From: UBA7446 sp038143535
Lineage (GTDB): Bacteria > Bacteroidota > Bacteroidia > Flavobacteriales > Flavobacteriaceae
Direction: 5' to 3'
Assembly: GCA_038143535.1 (NCBI GenBank)
Contig: JAYQMD010000001.1
Span: 806,001 to 870,000 of the forward strand
DNA length: 64,000 nucleotides
The notes under the pieces are model-generated. The model was given only the letters and a program-made list of their open reading frames with translations, was not told the DNA's origin and searched no databases. Shown piece after piece: positions 24,887 through 34,293 of this stretch. Made by a program: the position numbers and the translations under genes. Position 1 is the first letter of the stretch; each line of letters begins with the position of its first letter.

Positions 24887-26211
24887 ATATTTATTTCTTC
24901 ACGCCATGCGATACGGTCTTGTTGACTAAATGGCCACGGAGCACCGTTATTTTCTACGTTAGACATCATGTTGTTAAGTTCTGTTGGTGCTGCCGATTGT
25001 TCCATAACAAGATAGCGACGCATATCGGTGATTATAGAAAGTGGATCAATGGCGATTGGGCAAGCTTCTACACAAGCATTACAGGATGTACAGGCCCACA
25101 GTTCTTCTCTGGAAATATAAGTATCCAATAAGGTATTTGCATTGGGCTGTTCGCCCTTGTTCAATGCGGCGCCTACTTCAGTAAGGCGGTCACGCGTATC
25201 CATCATTATTTTTCTGGGCGAAAGCTTTTTCCCCGTTTGGCTGGCCGGACATTCAGCCGTACATCGTCCACATTCGGTACACGAATAGGCGTTCATTAAT
25301 TGCACCCAATTTAAATCGGCTACATCAGCAGCGCCAAAAGTGCCGGGAGCAACATCGGAAGCAGGTGCGGCATAGGGATCGGCATTGGGGTCTAACATCA
25401 ATTTAACCTCATCAGTAACCGCCTGCATATTCGTAAACTGCCCTTGTGGAGCGAGTTTGGCAAACCAAGTATTTGGAAATGCAAAAATGATATGGAGGTG
25501 TTTTGAGTAGTATAAATAGTTTAAGAAAATTAAAATACCTGTGATATGCAGCCACCAAGCCGTGCGTTCAACCGAAATAACCTGAGCCACACTTAATTCG
25601 TCAAAAAGGGGAAGCATCCATTGGCTCACGGGGAAACTACCCGCCGTGAGGTAATGCGAGTCTTGCGCATTAACCTGCAACCAATAATCAGACGCATTCA
25701 TGGTGAGGAACAAGCCCATAAGCACCACTTCCGCATAGAGGATGATATCCGCATCCCATTTGGGCCAGCCCTTCATCTCGGCACGCCAAAAACGTTTAAT
25801 GCGCATCACATTGCGACGGGTCCAAAACAAGATAACACTTACCAATACCAGAGCAGCAAACACTTCAAACGTACCAATTAGAACGTTATAGAAACCTCCT
25901 AAAAATGGGGCAAAAACCCGGTGCGTACCCAAAAAGCCATCCATGATAATTTCAAGTAATTCGATATTGATTATAACAAATCCTACATAAACAATGACAT
26001 GCAGCAAACCTGACAGTGGTTTGCGCACCATTTTGGATTGTCCAAGCGCAATACGTGCCATGTACAACCAACGTTTTTTGGGTTGGTCATATCTGTTTGC
26101 AGCCTTACCTAATTTTATATTACGAATAATGCGGCGAATGTTGCGTGTAAACAAGCCCACTAGGGAAAAGAAAAGTACTCCAAAAAATATATTTGACACG
26201 TAAGCGCCCAT
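24883..26211 (-). CDS. Membrane-anchored 2x[4Fe-4S] electron-transfer protein
   Basis: A 442-residue membrane protein with an N-terminal five-helix region resembling the nitrate-reductase gamma/heterodisulfide-reductase membrane fold. A soluble domain with two ferredoxin-like clusters follows: CTECGRCTAECP (about residue 313) and CTSCNACVEACP (about residue 374). Histidines in the membrane part (for example LLHVIVYVG) could bind heme b. With the adjacent CCG protein this makes an HdrBC-like or quinone-linked oxidoreductase pair. The electron donor and acceptor are not shown by the sequence. It begins four bases after mlaD. Confidence 0.87.
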   Translation of the reverse strand: MGAYVSNIFFGVLFFSLVGLFTRNIRRIIRNIKLGKAANRYDQPKKRWLYMARIALGQSKMVRKPLSGLLHVIVYVGFVIINIELLEIIMDGFLGTHRVFAPFLGGFYNVLIGTFEVFAALVLVSVILFWTRRNVMRIKRFWRAEMKGWPKWDADIILYAEVVLMGLFLTMNASDYWLQVNAQDSHYLTAGSFPVSQWMLPLFDELSVAQVISVERTAWWLHITGILIFLNYLYYSKHLHIIFAFPNTWFAKLAPQGQFTNMQAVTDEVKLMLDPNADPYAAPASDVAPGTFGAADVADLNWVQLMNAYSCTECGRCTAECPASQTGKKLSPRKIMMDTRDRLTEVGAALNKGEQPNANTLLDTYISREELWACTSCNACVEACPIAIDPLSIITDMRRYLVMEQSAAPTELNNMMSNVENNGAPWPFSQQDRIAWREEINI

Positions 26212-26214
26212 GTT

Positions 26215-27162
26215 TTACTCTGATTTATCAGGTTTTTCATACTCCTTATTCTTTTTGCCAAAGAGCGAAAAGTGGACGTATCTTTTTGGGTTAAGGCGCA
26301 TGTCTTGCAATAGCAGCTGTACTTGTATGTTGGTTTCGTTGAGTGCATTTACTAAGGAGTCGCTTTGAACGAGTTTTCCCAAGGTTCCTTCGCCTGCACT
26401 TACGCTGCTAGTAATGTCTGATAGGTTTTTGGCAGAGTGCTCAAGCATAAGTAAGGTAGTAGCTAGTGGTGCTTGTTTCAAGGAATCGGTTATGGCAGCA
26501 GCGTTTTCCGATGCACGGGCGAGTGCATCAAAAGTATTGTTAAGCGCACCATCGGAATTGTTCACAGAACTGTTAAGTGAATTTGTCAAGCTTGTTAGTG
26601 CAGCAGTGGTTTCACTAAACTGGTCTATGGATTGGCGCAGCGCCTCTTGACGTTTTGAGTCCATGACTTTCTTGAATGAAATTAATACCGAATCGGCATG
26701 AACAATCATGCTCTCGATTTTTTCTTGTAGGGGCGATAACTTCTCGTTAACCAAGTCTGTAAGTCCAGGGGCTACAGCAGACTGGAGGGTGTCACCTGAC
26801 TGTGCCATGACGACATCATCAAATGCGGGAATTATGGCCAAGGCCTTCCCCCCTATCAAGCCAGACTCATAAATTTGCGCAATACTGCTTTTAGAAAAAG
26901 GAAAATCGCTTTCTACTCGAAATGTGACCAAAATTTTGCCATCAGGATACATCAACTTGCTGTTCTCAACGGCGCCTACTTCATAACCGTTTATCGTTAC
27001 AGGTGTTCCGTTTAGCAATCCCTCTGTATTGTCATAAACCCCGTAGAACAATCGGTCGGAAACAAAAACATCGTTGGATTTGAGATAGCTAAATCCTATA
27101 AAAAATACGCTAACCCCAAAAATGAAGAGCAAAGCTGTTTTTATTTCATTAGAAAATTTCAA
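26215..27162 (-). CDS. MlaD/MCE-domain protein
   Basis: A 315-residue inner-membrane-anchored periplasmic protein of the MlaD/MCE family, the substrate-binding part of lipid transport systems between membranes. There is one N-terminal helix (residues ~9-26). The MCE domain follows, with NTEGLLNGTPVTINGYEVG and the GLIGGKALAIIP strand. A long helical, serine/asparagine-rich C-terminus (residues ~130-270) probably forms the extended coiled tube seen in MlaD relatives. The MlaE permease and MlaF ATPase are not in the window. Its promoter (27180-27208) is the best in the region and probably also drives the Fe-S, HAD and CCG genes. Confidence 0.88.
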   Translation of the reverse strand: MKFSNEIKTALLFIFGVSVFFIGFSYLKSNDVFVSDRLFYGVYDNTEGLLNGTPVTINGYEVGAVENSKLMYPDGKILVTFRVESDFPFSKSSIAQIYESGLIGGKALAIIPAFDDVVMAQSGDTLQSAVAPGLTDLVNEKLSPLQEKIESMIVHADSVLISFKKVMDSKRQEALRQSIDQFSETTAALTSLTNSLNSSVNNSDGALNNTFDALARASENAAAITDSLKQAPLATTLLMLEHSAKNLSDITSSVSAGEGTLGKLVQSDSLVNALNETNIQVQLLLQDMRLNPKRYVHFSLFGKKNKEYEKPDKSE

Positions 27163-27179
27163 AATAAAAAGTATTTTTT

Positions 27180-27208
27180 CAAAAATACATAATATTTGTG
27201 CAGCGCAA
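27180..27208 (-). promoter_or_regulatory. mlaD operon promoter
   Basis: Read on the minus strand: TTG (27206-27208), an 18-base spacer, TATTTTTG (27180-27187). This is an exact fit to the flavobacterial consensus. The ATG of mlaD lies 17 bases downstream of the -7 box. Confidence 0.75.
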
Positions 27209-27213
27209 CAGTC

Positions 27214-28317
27214 TTATTTAGATTTCATTTCATGAGTTATTGACACTTCTATGTTCCCCTTAAATGCCTTGATGTAGGCGCCTCTATAGCCTTTTTTAGT
27301 GAGTTTTGGTACCGCTTTTTTAGCCGACTTGTAAGTAGAGAATGAACCATAGTAATACCTATAAAGAGCACCTGACTTGACACGAGTTATTTCTGATAAC
27401 CCCTTAAAATTATACGGTTTTAGGGCCATCTTTTTGGTGCTGGCAGCAATCTGAATTCGGAAGGTAGTAGCAGATGCACCACGGCTGCTTGTTGTTGGCA
27501 TACTGGTGGTTTCATCCGAAACTGTATCCATAACAAGACCTGTGAATAAGGTGCCGTCTAATGAAGACTTATACTGCATGATGGCTTTGGCTATGGCCTT
27601 GCTAATTTCGGTTTGTCCGCGCTTTGAATTTAGATACGCACCTTCCTTTGCATTGGTCAGAAAACCTGTTTCGACCAACACACTAGGCATATAGGTGTTG
27701 CGAAGCACCAAAAAACCAGCTTGTTTTACGGTTCGGTTTTTGCGCTTTAAATTTTTAACAAAACTCTGTTGAATATAGTTTGCCGCTTGGATACTTTGAT
27801 TGAGGTAATCCTCTTGCATCAATACCAAGCTAATGACCGACTCAGGATTATTGGGATCGAAACCGTCGTATTCTTGCTCATAATTATCTTCCAAAAATAT
27901 TACAGCATTTTCTTTCTGGGCAATTCTAAAATTATCATTGTTTCGATGCAGACCTAGTACAAATGTGCCTGCACCATAAGCATTGGAATTATGTGCATCA
28001 CAGTGAATGGAAACAAACAAATCGGCCTTTGACTTGTTGGCAATGTTAGCCCTACCGTTTAGCGTTACGTATTTATCAGATTTCCTTGTATAAACAACCT
28101 TAACGCCTTTTTCTTTTTCGAGTATGGCACCCGTCTTTAGCGTAATATTGAGCACTATTTTTTTTTCGTAATAATTGTTACCCCTATTTCCTGGGTCTTT
28201 ACCGCCATGACCTGCGTCAATTACTACTGTAAAAGGCTTATCATTTTGGGCATACAAATTGCTATTAAAGCTAAAAACAGCAACAACAAAAAATAAAGCA
28301 ATTTTAATGAAACGCAT
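27214..28317 (-). CDS. N-acetylmuramoyl-L-alanine amidase with C-terminal SPOR-like domain
   Basis: An exported amidase that cuts the bond between N-acetylmuramic acid and the stem peptide of peptidoglycan, usually during cell separation. A signal peptide (to about residue 24, LYAQ) precedes an Amidase_3 domain. The domain has the zinc ligands in VIDAGHGGKDPGN and the following Glu (YYEKK), SIHCDAH near residue 105 and VETGFLTNA near residue 215. The last ~80 residues (FRIQIAAST...YYYGSFSTYKSAKKA) look like a SPOR domain, which would target denuded septal peptidoglycan. The length of 367 residues suits this architecture. Confidence 0.92.
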   Translation of the reverse strand: MRFIKIALFFVVAVFSFNSNLYAQNDKPFTVVIDAGHGGKDPGNRGNNYYEKKIVLNITLKTGAILEKEKGVKVVYTRKSDKYVTLNGRANIANKSKADLFVSIHCDAHNSNAYGAGTFVLGLHRNNDNFRIAQKENAVIFLEDNYEQEYDGFDPNNPESVISLVLMQEDYLNQSIQAANYIQQSFVKNLKRKNRTVKQAGFLVLRNTYMPSVLVETGFLTNAKEGAYLNSKRGQTEISKAIAKAIMQYKSSLDGTLFTGLVMDTVSDETTSMPTTSSRGASATTFRIQIAASTKKMALKPYNFKGLSEITRVKSGALYRYYYGSFSTYKSAKKAVPKLTKKGYRGAYIKAFKGNIEVSITHEMKSK

Positions 28318-28334
28318 TCTGGATAAAATATGTG

Positions 28335-28342
28335 TATTTTTG
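28335..28342 (+). promoter_or_regulatory. -7 box TATTTTTG upstream of lptD
   Basis: An exact TAnnTTTG match, 14 bases before the preferred lptD ATG at 28357. No TTG at -33 spacing was found. Confidence 0.45.
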
Positions 28343-28356
28343 GAGCATTGAATCTG

Positions 28357-30978
28357 ATGTCTTTGTCAAAAGTAATACATTATTCTGGCACCTTACATAA
28401 GTGGCATATTTGCTCTATTATGTTTTTGTTTGTCGCCTTTGCTTTTGCGCAAGAAACAGCTGTTGAGGAAGCACTTAAAGACAGTATAGTGCAAGATAGT
28501 GTAGTTGTAAAGGAACCCGTACTGCTCGATAAAATAAAAAGACATGCTGATGGGTATATGATTGTCAACCGCAAGGAAAATAAGTTGTAAATGTATGACG
28601 GGGCAGAATTATACTATCAGGATATTGAGTTAAAATCGGGAATAATCGTGTTGGATTACACTACCAATGAAGTTTCTGCTGGACGTATTAAAGATTCGTT
28701 GGGTAATTTGGTGCAGCCTCCCGCTTTCAAGCAAGGTGGCGACGAAGTGTTTCCGGACTCCATTCGTTTTAACTTTGACACAAAAAAGGCCATCATCTGG
28801 AATTCTAGAAGTGAGCAGCAAGGGATGAATGTCAAAGCGACTACAACCAAAAAGCAAAACGATTCGGTCTATTACCTTAGGAATGCCAAGATAACAACCT
28901 CTGAAGATGTGGATGACCCAGAATATTACATTCGTGTTAGAACTGCAAAGTTTGTTCCAAAACGCAAAATGATATCAGGTTTGAGTAACCTGTATATTGC
29001 TGATGTCCCTACTCCTTTGTTTTTACCTTTTGCATATTTCCCCATGACACAAAACCGCTCTACAGGGTTTTTATTCCCAACCATAGGGGAAAATTTTAAC
29101 AGAGGATATTTCCTTCAAAATGGTGGATATTATTTTGTGGTTAATGACAACATTGATGTAGCAACACTTGGGGACTATTATACCAATGGCAGTTATGGTT
29201 TTCGGGTAGAAAGTAATTACAACAAACGATATCGCTACAGAGGAAATTTCAGCTTTAGGTATGAAAGTTTAATCAATGGGGAGCGCGGACTTCCAAACTA
29301 TGGTAAATCTACTATATTTAACCTAAGGTGGTCACACAGCAAGGATAGTAAATCCAATCCAAACAGCAGATTTTCTGCATCGGTAAATTTGGGAACCAGC
29401 AACTACTTTAGTGAGTCGTTGAATCAAATTAACACCACCAATTTTTTAAACAATACACTAAACTCCTCGGTTTCATATACCAGAACGTTTCCCAAATACC
29501 CTTCTGTAAACCTTTCGGTATCGGCCACACATAGCCAGAACACACGCTCAAAGACCTTGAACATGACATTGCCTTCATTGACAGCCAATATGGAACGTAT
29601 TTACCCATTTGCCAAGCGCAACGGTATCAAGAAAGGGATTGTTCAAAACATCAACTTCCAATACAGCATGAGAGGTGATAACCGCATCAACACAACAGAT
29701 GAACTTGTTTCTGAAAAGGGCTTATTTTATGGTGCTAAGTCAGGGATGCAGCACGACGTTCCAATCAACACAAATTTCAAAATAGCAAAACATTTTAATT
29801 TTACTTTGGGTGGTAGTTATAAGGAAGTTTGGGCCAATCAAACTATCAAAAAAAATGATTACGATCTCGTGCTAGATGCACTACCCGAACAGGACACCAT
29901 CTCAGGCTTTGATAGATTTGCGCAGTATAATTTTAGTATTGGGGCAAACACCACATTGTACGGGGTGTTTAATTTTAAGCAGGATAAGAAAATTCAAAGT
30001 ATACGCCACGTTGTTAATGCAAACGTAAACTATAGCAATAGCCCAAGCTTCGAACAATATTATGACGAATACATCATTGATGCAGATGGAAATACTGAAG
30101 ACTACACTCGTTTTGAAGGAGGTCTTTACGGCAGACCCGGCAACACCAAATCAAGTTCAATAGGCATTACTGTCCGAAATAATTTAGAAGCCAAAGTAAA
30201 GGATAGAGATTCAACCAAAACAGAGTTGAAAAAAATTAAAATTCTTAACAATCTTAATTTTAGCACTAATTACAATATAATAGCCGATTCTCTTCGTTGG
30301 AGCCCCATACGTATGAGTACCGTTATACCTCTCCTAAATAATAAGCTCAATATTAATATGGGTGCTACATTTGACCCCTATGCATTGGATGAGAATAAGA
30401 AGCGTTTTAACACCTTCAGCGCAGCCAATGGAGGTCCACTATTGCGAATGACAAGCGCCAACATCAACTGGGGGTATAACTTTAAAAGTAAAGGCAGTGA
30501 AAAGGATAGCAACAATGACAACAGTGGAAGTATTCCAGGCCTAAATAACAACAGAGGTTTAGATGAACAACGGAGCTATGGCAATATTGATGATGAAGAA
30601 GATGAGGAGCCTGAGGAGGATAAAAATAACTCTCTATACAAAACCAATATTCCTTGGAGCATAAATTTGAAGCACAGTTTTACATACGCAAACAATAGGG
30701 AGCAACGTCAAATCAGTAATAACTCCCTTATGGCATCGGCAAATGTATCTCTGACGCCTAAGTGGAAAGTCAATATATCCTCAGGTTATGACTTTAAAAA
30801 CAAAGGGATAACGTTTACGAATCTCGGCATAGACCGCGACCTTGACAGTTGGAATATGAATATTTCTTGGACACCAATTGGAAATCGTGAATCGTGGTTT
30901 TTCTTTATTGGAGTTAAATCGGGAATATTACGCGATTTGAAATACGAAAAACGACGTGAACCAGATAAAAGACTATAA
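28357..30978 (+). CDS. lptD: LPS-assembly protein LptD (outer membrane), interrupted by in-frame TAA
   Basis: LptD forms the outer-membrane barrel that inserts lipopolysaccharide. The frame gives ~873 residues: a signal peptide ending near FAFAQ, a short linker, an OstA/LptA-like N-domain (YYQDIELKSGIIVLDY), then IADVPTPLFLPFAYFPM and FLQNGGYYF, which are flavobacterial LptD signatures, and a strand-rich barrel with an acidic loop (DDEEDEEPEED near 30595). A single TAA at 28588-28590 interrupts the frame between residues ENKL and MYDGAELYYQ; everything after it stays in the same frame. Since LptD is normally essential, a base error or a very recent mutation is likely. An in-frame ATG at 28330 is possible but would overlap the promoter box. 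Confidence 0.85.
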
Positions 30979-30987
30979 TTTAAGAAT

Positions 30988-31368
30988 ATGAGAACGATTA
31001 TTAAAACAGACAAGGCACCCATGCCGATAGGGCCCTACAACCAAGCTATATTGGTGAACAATACTTTATATGCTAGTGGTCAAATTGCTATAAACCCAGC
31101 TACAAAAAAATTGATTTCGGGTGGCATTGAGGCAGAAACCAAGCAAGTAATGGAAAATTTGGCGGCGGTTTTGGATGCCGCAGGCATGCATTTTTCAAAT
31201 GTTATTAAGTGCAGTATCTTTATTTCAGACATGAATGACTTTGCTGCCATAAACGAAGTTTACGGTACTTATTTTGACGATGAAAATGCACCAGCAAGGG
31301 AAACCGTTCAGGTTGCAGTATTGCCAAAGCGTGTAAACGTTGAGATATCGTTGATAGCCGTAACCTAA
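30988..31368 (+). CDS. ridA: RidA-family 2-iminobutanoate/2-iminopropanoate deaminase
   Basis: A small cytoplasmic enzyme that hydrolyses reactive enamine/imine intermediates released by PLP enzymes, such as threonine dehydratase. The 126 residues contain the family blocks APMPIGPYNQAI, LYASGQIAINP, CSIFISDMNDFAAINEVY and the catalytic-arginine region APARETVQVAVLP. It begins nine bases after lptD, so the two may be co-transcribed. Its stop overlaps the 3' end of the kinase gene on the other strand by four bases. The assignment is strong. Confidence 0.93.
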   Translation: MRTIIKTDKAPMPIGPYNQAILVNNTLYASGQIAINPATKKLISGGIEAETKQVMENLAAVLDAAGMHFSNVIKCSIFISDMNDFAAINEVYGTYFDDENAPARETVQVAVLPKRVNVEISLIAVT

Positions 31369-32214
31369 GAGGTTTTTAAATGGTAATCAACCAAGCCCTC
31401 AATAGGTTTCTTGTGTACATTTCCAATTGTTAGACCCAAGCCGCTTAAGACTTTTGCTAGCTCCTCTTTGAGGTAAAAGGCTATGGAACCTATAAAGTGA
31501 ATAGGTAAGTTTTTAGCATTATCAAATTGTAATATCTGATGACGTGCAAACAAATCAAACCCTTTCTTTATTAGGGCTTGGCTGTACGGGTTTTCTTTGT
31601 TTTCAATCAAGAAACGCGCAAAGGTTGCCAAATAGGTGTTGGGATTTGATTTTTTGTAGAGGTTTGATTTGATAGACTCTGACGACAAATCAAAAGATTC
31701 TTCAAAAACCGCAGCCATTTTTTTAGGTATCTTATTGAAATAGTAATCACGTAACAACTGGCGTCCAAAATAATTTCCGCTGCCATCATCCATTAAGATA
31801 TATCCCAATGAATCAACCCGTTGCTCAACCTCTTGTCCATCAAAATAGCTACAGTTCGAGCCTGTTCCAAGAATACAAACAATGCTTTTTTCTCCAGGTT
31901 CAGTTGCCGCATATAGCCGCATAAGTGTCTTCTTTGACCTCTATTATTGCACTCGGAAAAATACTTTGTAGTACTTTATTTAGCAATACTCTAGGTGGCT
32001 TAGTACCACAACCTGCGCCGTAAAAATGAATGTAGTTTACAGATTTACGCATGCGGTATAAGTCATAATTATTGATGATGCGTTCTTCTAAGATAGCATC
32101 TGATAACACTTGAGGGTTTAGCCCTTGTGTTTGCGTTTCGAAAAGTACAACGTTTTGTGCATCAAGAGCAATCCAATCCGTTTTGGTTGAGCCGCTATCA
32201 ATAATAAGTTTCAT
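31365..32214 (-). CDS. BadF/BadG/BcrA/BcrD-type N-acetylglucosamine kinase-like protein (frameshift)
   Basis: An ASKHA-fold sugar kinase, probably acting on N-acetylglucosamine released in cell-wall recycling. The N-terminal phosphate loop is DSGSTKTDW (residues 6-14), with HFYGAGCGT near residue 65. The C-terminal part has ILGTGSNCSYFDG and MDDGSGNYFGRQLL. A frameshift near 31911-31914 splits the two halves: relative to homologues, two bases appear to be missing in an ATAT tract, and restoring them gives EDTYAAIYAATEPGE. It starts five bases after gap and probably belongs to the pfkA-gap transcript. Confidence 0.8.
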
Positions 32215-32218
32215 GCGT

Positions 32219-33219
32219 TTATAATTGGTTTACGTGTGCTGCTAAGTCAAGAAGTTTGTTTGAGTATCCTGCTTCATTATCATACCAAGTAACAACTTTA
32301 AAGAAAGAACCATTTAATTCAATTCCTGCATTTGCATCAACTATAGATGTTCTAGCATCACCAATAAAGTCTTGAGACACAACCAATTCTTCTGTGTAAC
32401 CCAATATACCCTTAAGAGATCCTTGAGAAGCGGCTTTGACCGCTTTCATTACGCCGTCATAGCTTGTTTTAGTAGCAAGTTTAACGGTAAGATCAACAAC
32501 AGAAACATCTGCTGTTGGCACACGGAACGCCATACCCGTAATTTTTCCATGCAACGAAGGAATAACTTTGGTTACTGCTTTCGCAGCTCCAGTTGATGCG
32601 GGAATAATGTTCAATAAGGAAGACCGACCTCCTCTGTAATCTTTTCTAGAAGGACCATCAACGGTCATTTGTGTGGCCGTAACTGCGTGAACTGTTGTCA
32701 TAAGCGCTTCTTCAATACCAAAGGTGTCGTTTAGGACTTTGGCAAGAGGTGCCAAACAATTGGTTGTACATGATGCATTTGATACGATGCTATCTGATGC
32801 TTTCACATCTTCGTGGTTAACACCCATCACAAACATAGGAGCGTCTTTTGAGGGAGCCGAAATAACAACTTTTTTGCACCGCCATCAATGTGAGATTGCG
32901 CCATATCCAATGTGGTAAAAATCCCCGTACACTCGGCAACAACTTCAGCGCCAATCGCATCCCACTGTAAGTTTTTTGGATCGCGTTCCGCAGTAATACG
33001 AATCATTTTTCCGTCGACAACAAGTTGACCATCAGCTATTTCAACGCTAGAACCCACTGTTCCGTGAACAGAATCATATTTTAATAGATATGCTAGGTGT
33101 TCCACATCTAAAAGATCGTTTATTGCAACGATATCAATATCATCTCTTTTAAGTGATGCACGGAAGACCATTCTACCGATTCTCCCAAATCCATTAATTC
33201 CAATTTTTAGATTTGCCAT
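32219..33219 (-). CDS. gap: Glyceraldehyde-3-phosphate dehydrogenase (frameshift)
   Basis: This glycolytic enzyme oxidises glyceraldehyde-3-phosphate to 1,3-bisphosphoglycerate with NAD+. The N-half shows GINGFGRIGRMVFRA. The C-half shows the catalytic SNASCTTNCLAPLAK and TWYDNEAGYSNKLLDL. A frameshift lies at 32870-32875: the minus-strand A-run has six bases where seven would restore GGAKKVVISAPSKDAPMFV. Both halves are otherwise fully conserved. The gene lies 18 bases downstream of pfkA and five bases upstream of the sugar kinase, forming a glycolytic cluster. The lesion is more likely a sequence error than inactivation, given the gene's role. Confidence 0.92.
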
Positions 33220-33237
33220 AGTGATTTAATTATTAAT

Positions 33238-34241
33238 TTATAATCTCATTATTTCAGATACACGAACAAGTTCGTTATCAATTTTCGATTCGCCCTTTAT
33301 TGCTTTATCCAAAGGGGTTAATATCATTTTTCCGTCGCCGATTCCGATCATATAACCAGAAGTGCCTTTACGTAGTTCTTCAACAGCTCTCAAGCCCATT
33401 CGGCTGGCCAGTACACGGTCAAAACAAGTGGGTGCGCCACCGCGTTGCATATGTCCGAGTACAGAAACACGCACCTCATAATCAGGAAGATTATCCTCTA
33501 TATACTCGGCTAATTCAAATACATTTTTTCCAATTTTATCACCCTCTGCAACCATAACAATACTGGAGAGCTTACCGGATTTTTTGAGCGCTTTAGCGAC
33601 TGCAACAAACGGTCAAGACCCATATTTGCTTCAGGAATAAGGATTTCTTCAGCGCCAGCGCCAATTCCTGTATTCAATGCAATATGACCTGCATCGCGCC
33701 CCATTACTTCTACAAAGAATAAACGGTTATGTGAAATGGCTGTGTCTCTAATTTTATCTACTGCTTCAACTACGGTGTTCATGGCAGTGTCATAGCCCAA
33801 AGTATGGGAGGTACCATAAATATCATTGTCAATGGTTCCAGGGATGCCAATAATGGGGATGCCAAATTCTTGCTGAAAAATTAAACCACCCGTAAAACTA
33901 CCATCCCCACCAATAACTACAATTGCGTGAATGTTGTTTTTCTGTAAGTTAGCAAATGCTTTTTTTCGGCCTTCTTTTGTTCTAAATTCATCAGAACGCG
34001 CGGATTTCAGAATGGTGCCACCTTTATTAATGATGTTGTTTACACTTCTTGGTCCCAAAGGTTTGATACTTCCTTCAATCATGCCTTGATAACCTCGAAA
34101 AACACCAAAGCACTTCATTTTGTAAAAAGCTGCTGAACGAACTACTGATCTAATGGCGGCATTCATGCCAGGTGCATCGCCTCCTGATGTGAGGACGGCA
34201 ATGTTAGTAATTGTGGCGTCAACTAAATCTGTGGTTTTCAT
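33238..34241 (-). CDS. pfkA: ATP-dependent 6-phosphofructokinase (frameshift)
   Basis: PfkA phosphorylates fructose-6-phosphate, the committing step of glycolysis. The N-half has VLTSGGDAPGMNAAIR, the ATP-site loop GGDGSFTGG near residue 108, the catalytic PGTIDNDI and EVMGRDAGHIAL. The C-half has VLGHMQRGGAPTCFDR. Near 33580-33585 the minus-strand A-run holds six bases; a seventh would restore KRSKKSGKLSSIVMVAEG and join the halves. ATG 34239-34241 is preferred over an in-frame start at 34259. It is the first gene of the pfkA-gap-kinase cluster. Confidence 0.92.
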
Positions 34242-34293
34242 GATAAAATTCCAATGCAAATTAACGAATAATCTCTCGTTTTAACCTAATAAT

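Noticed and set aside
23659..26211. Methanogen-style heterodisulfide reductase transferred from archaea
   Set aside because: Related membrane Fe-S and CCG pairs are widespread in Bacteroidota and the codon use looks like that of the neighbours, so no transfer needs to be invoked.
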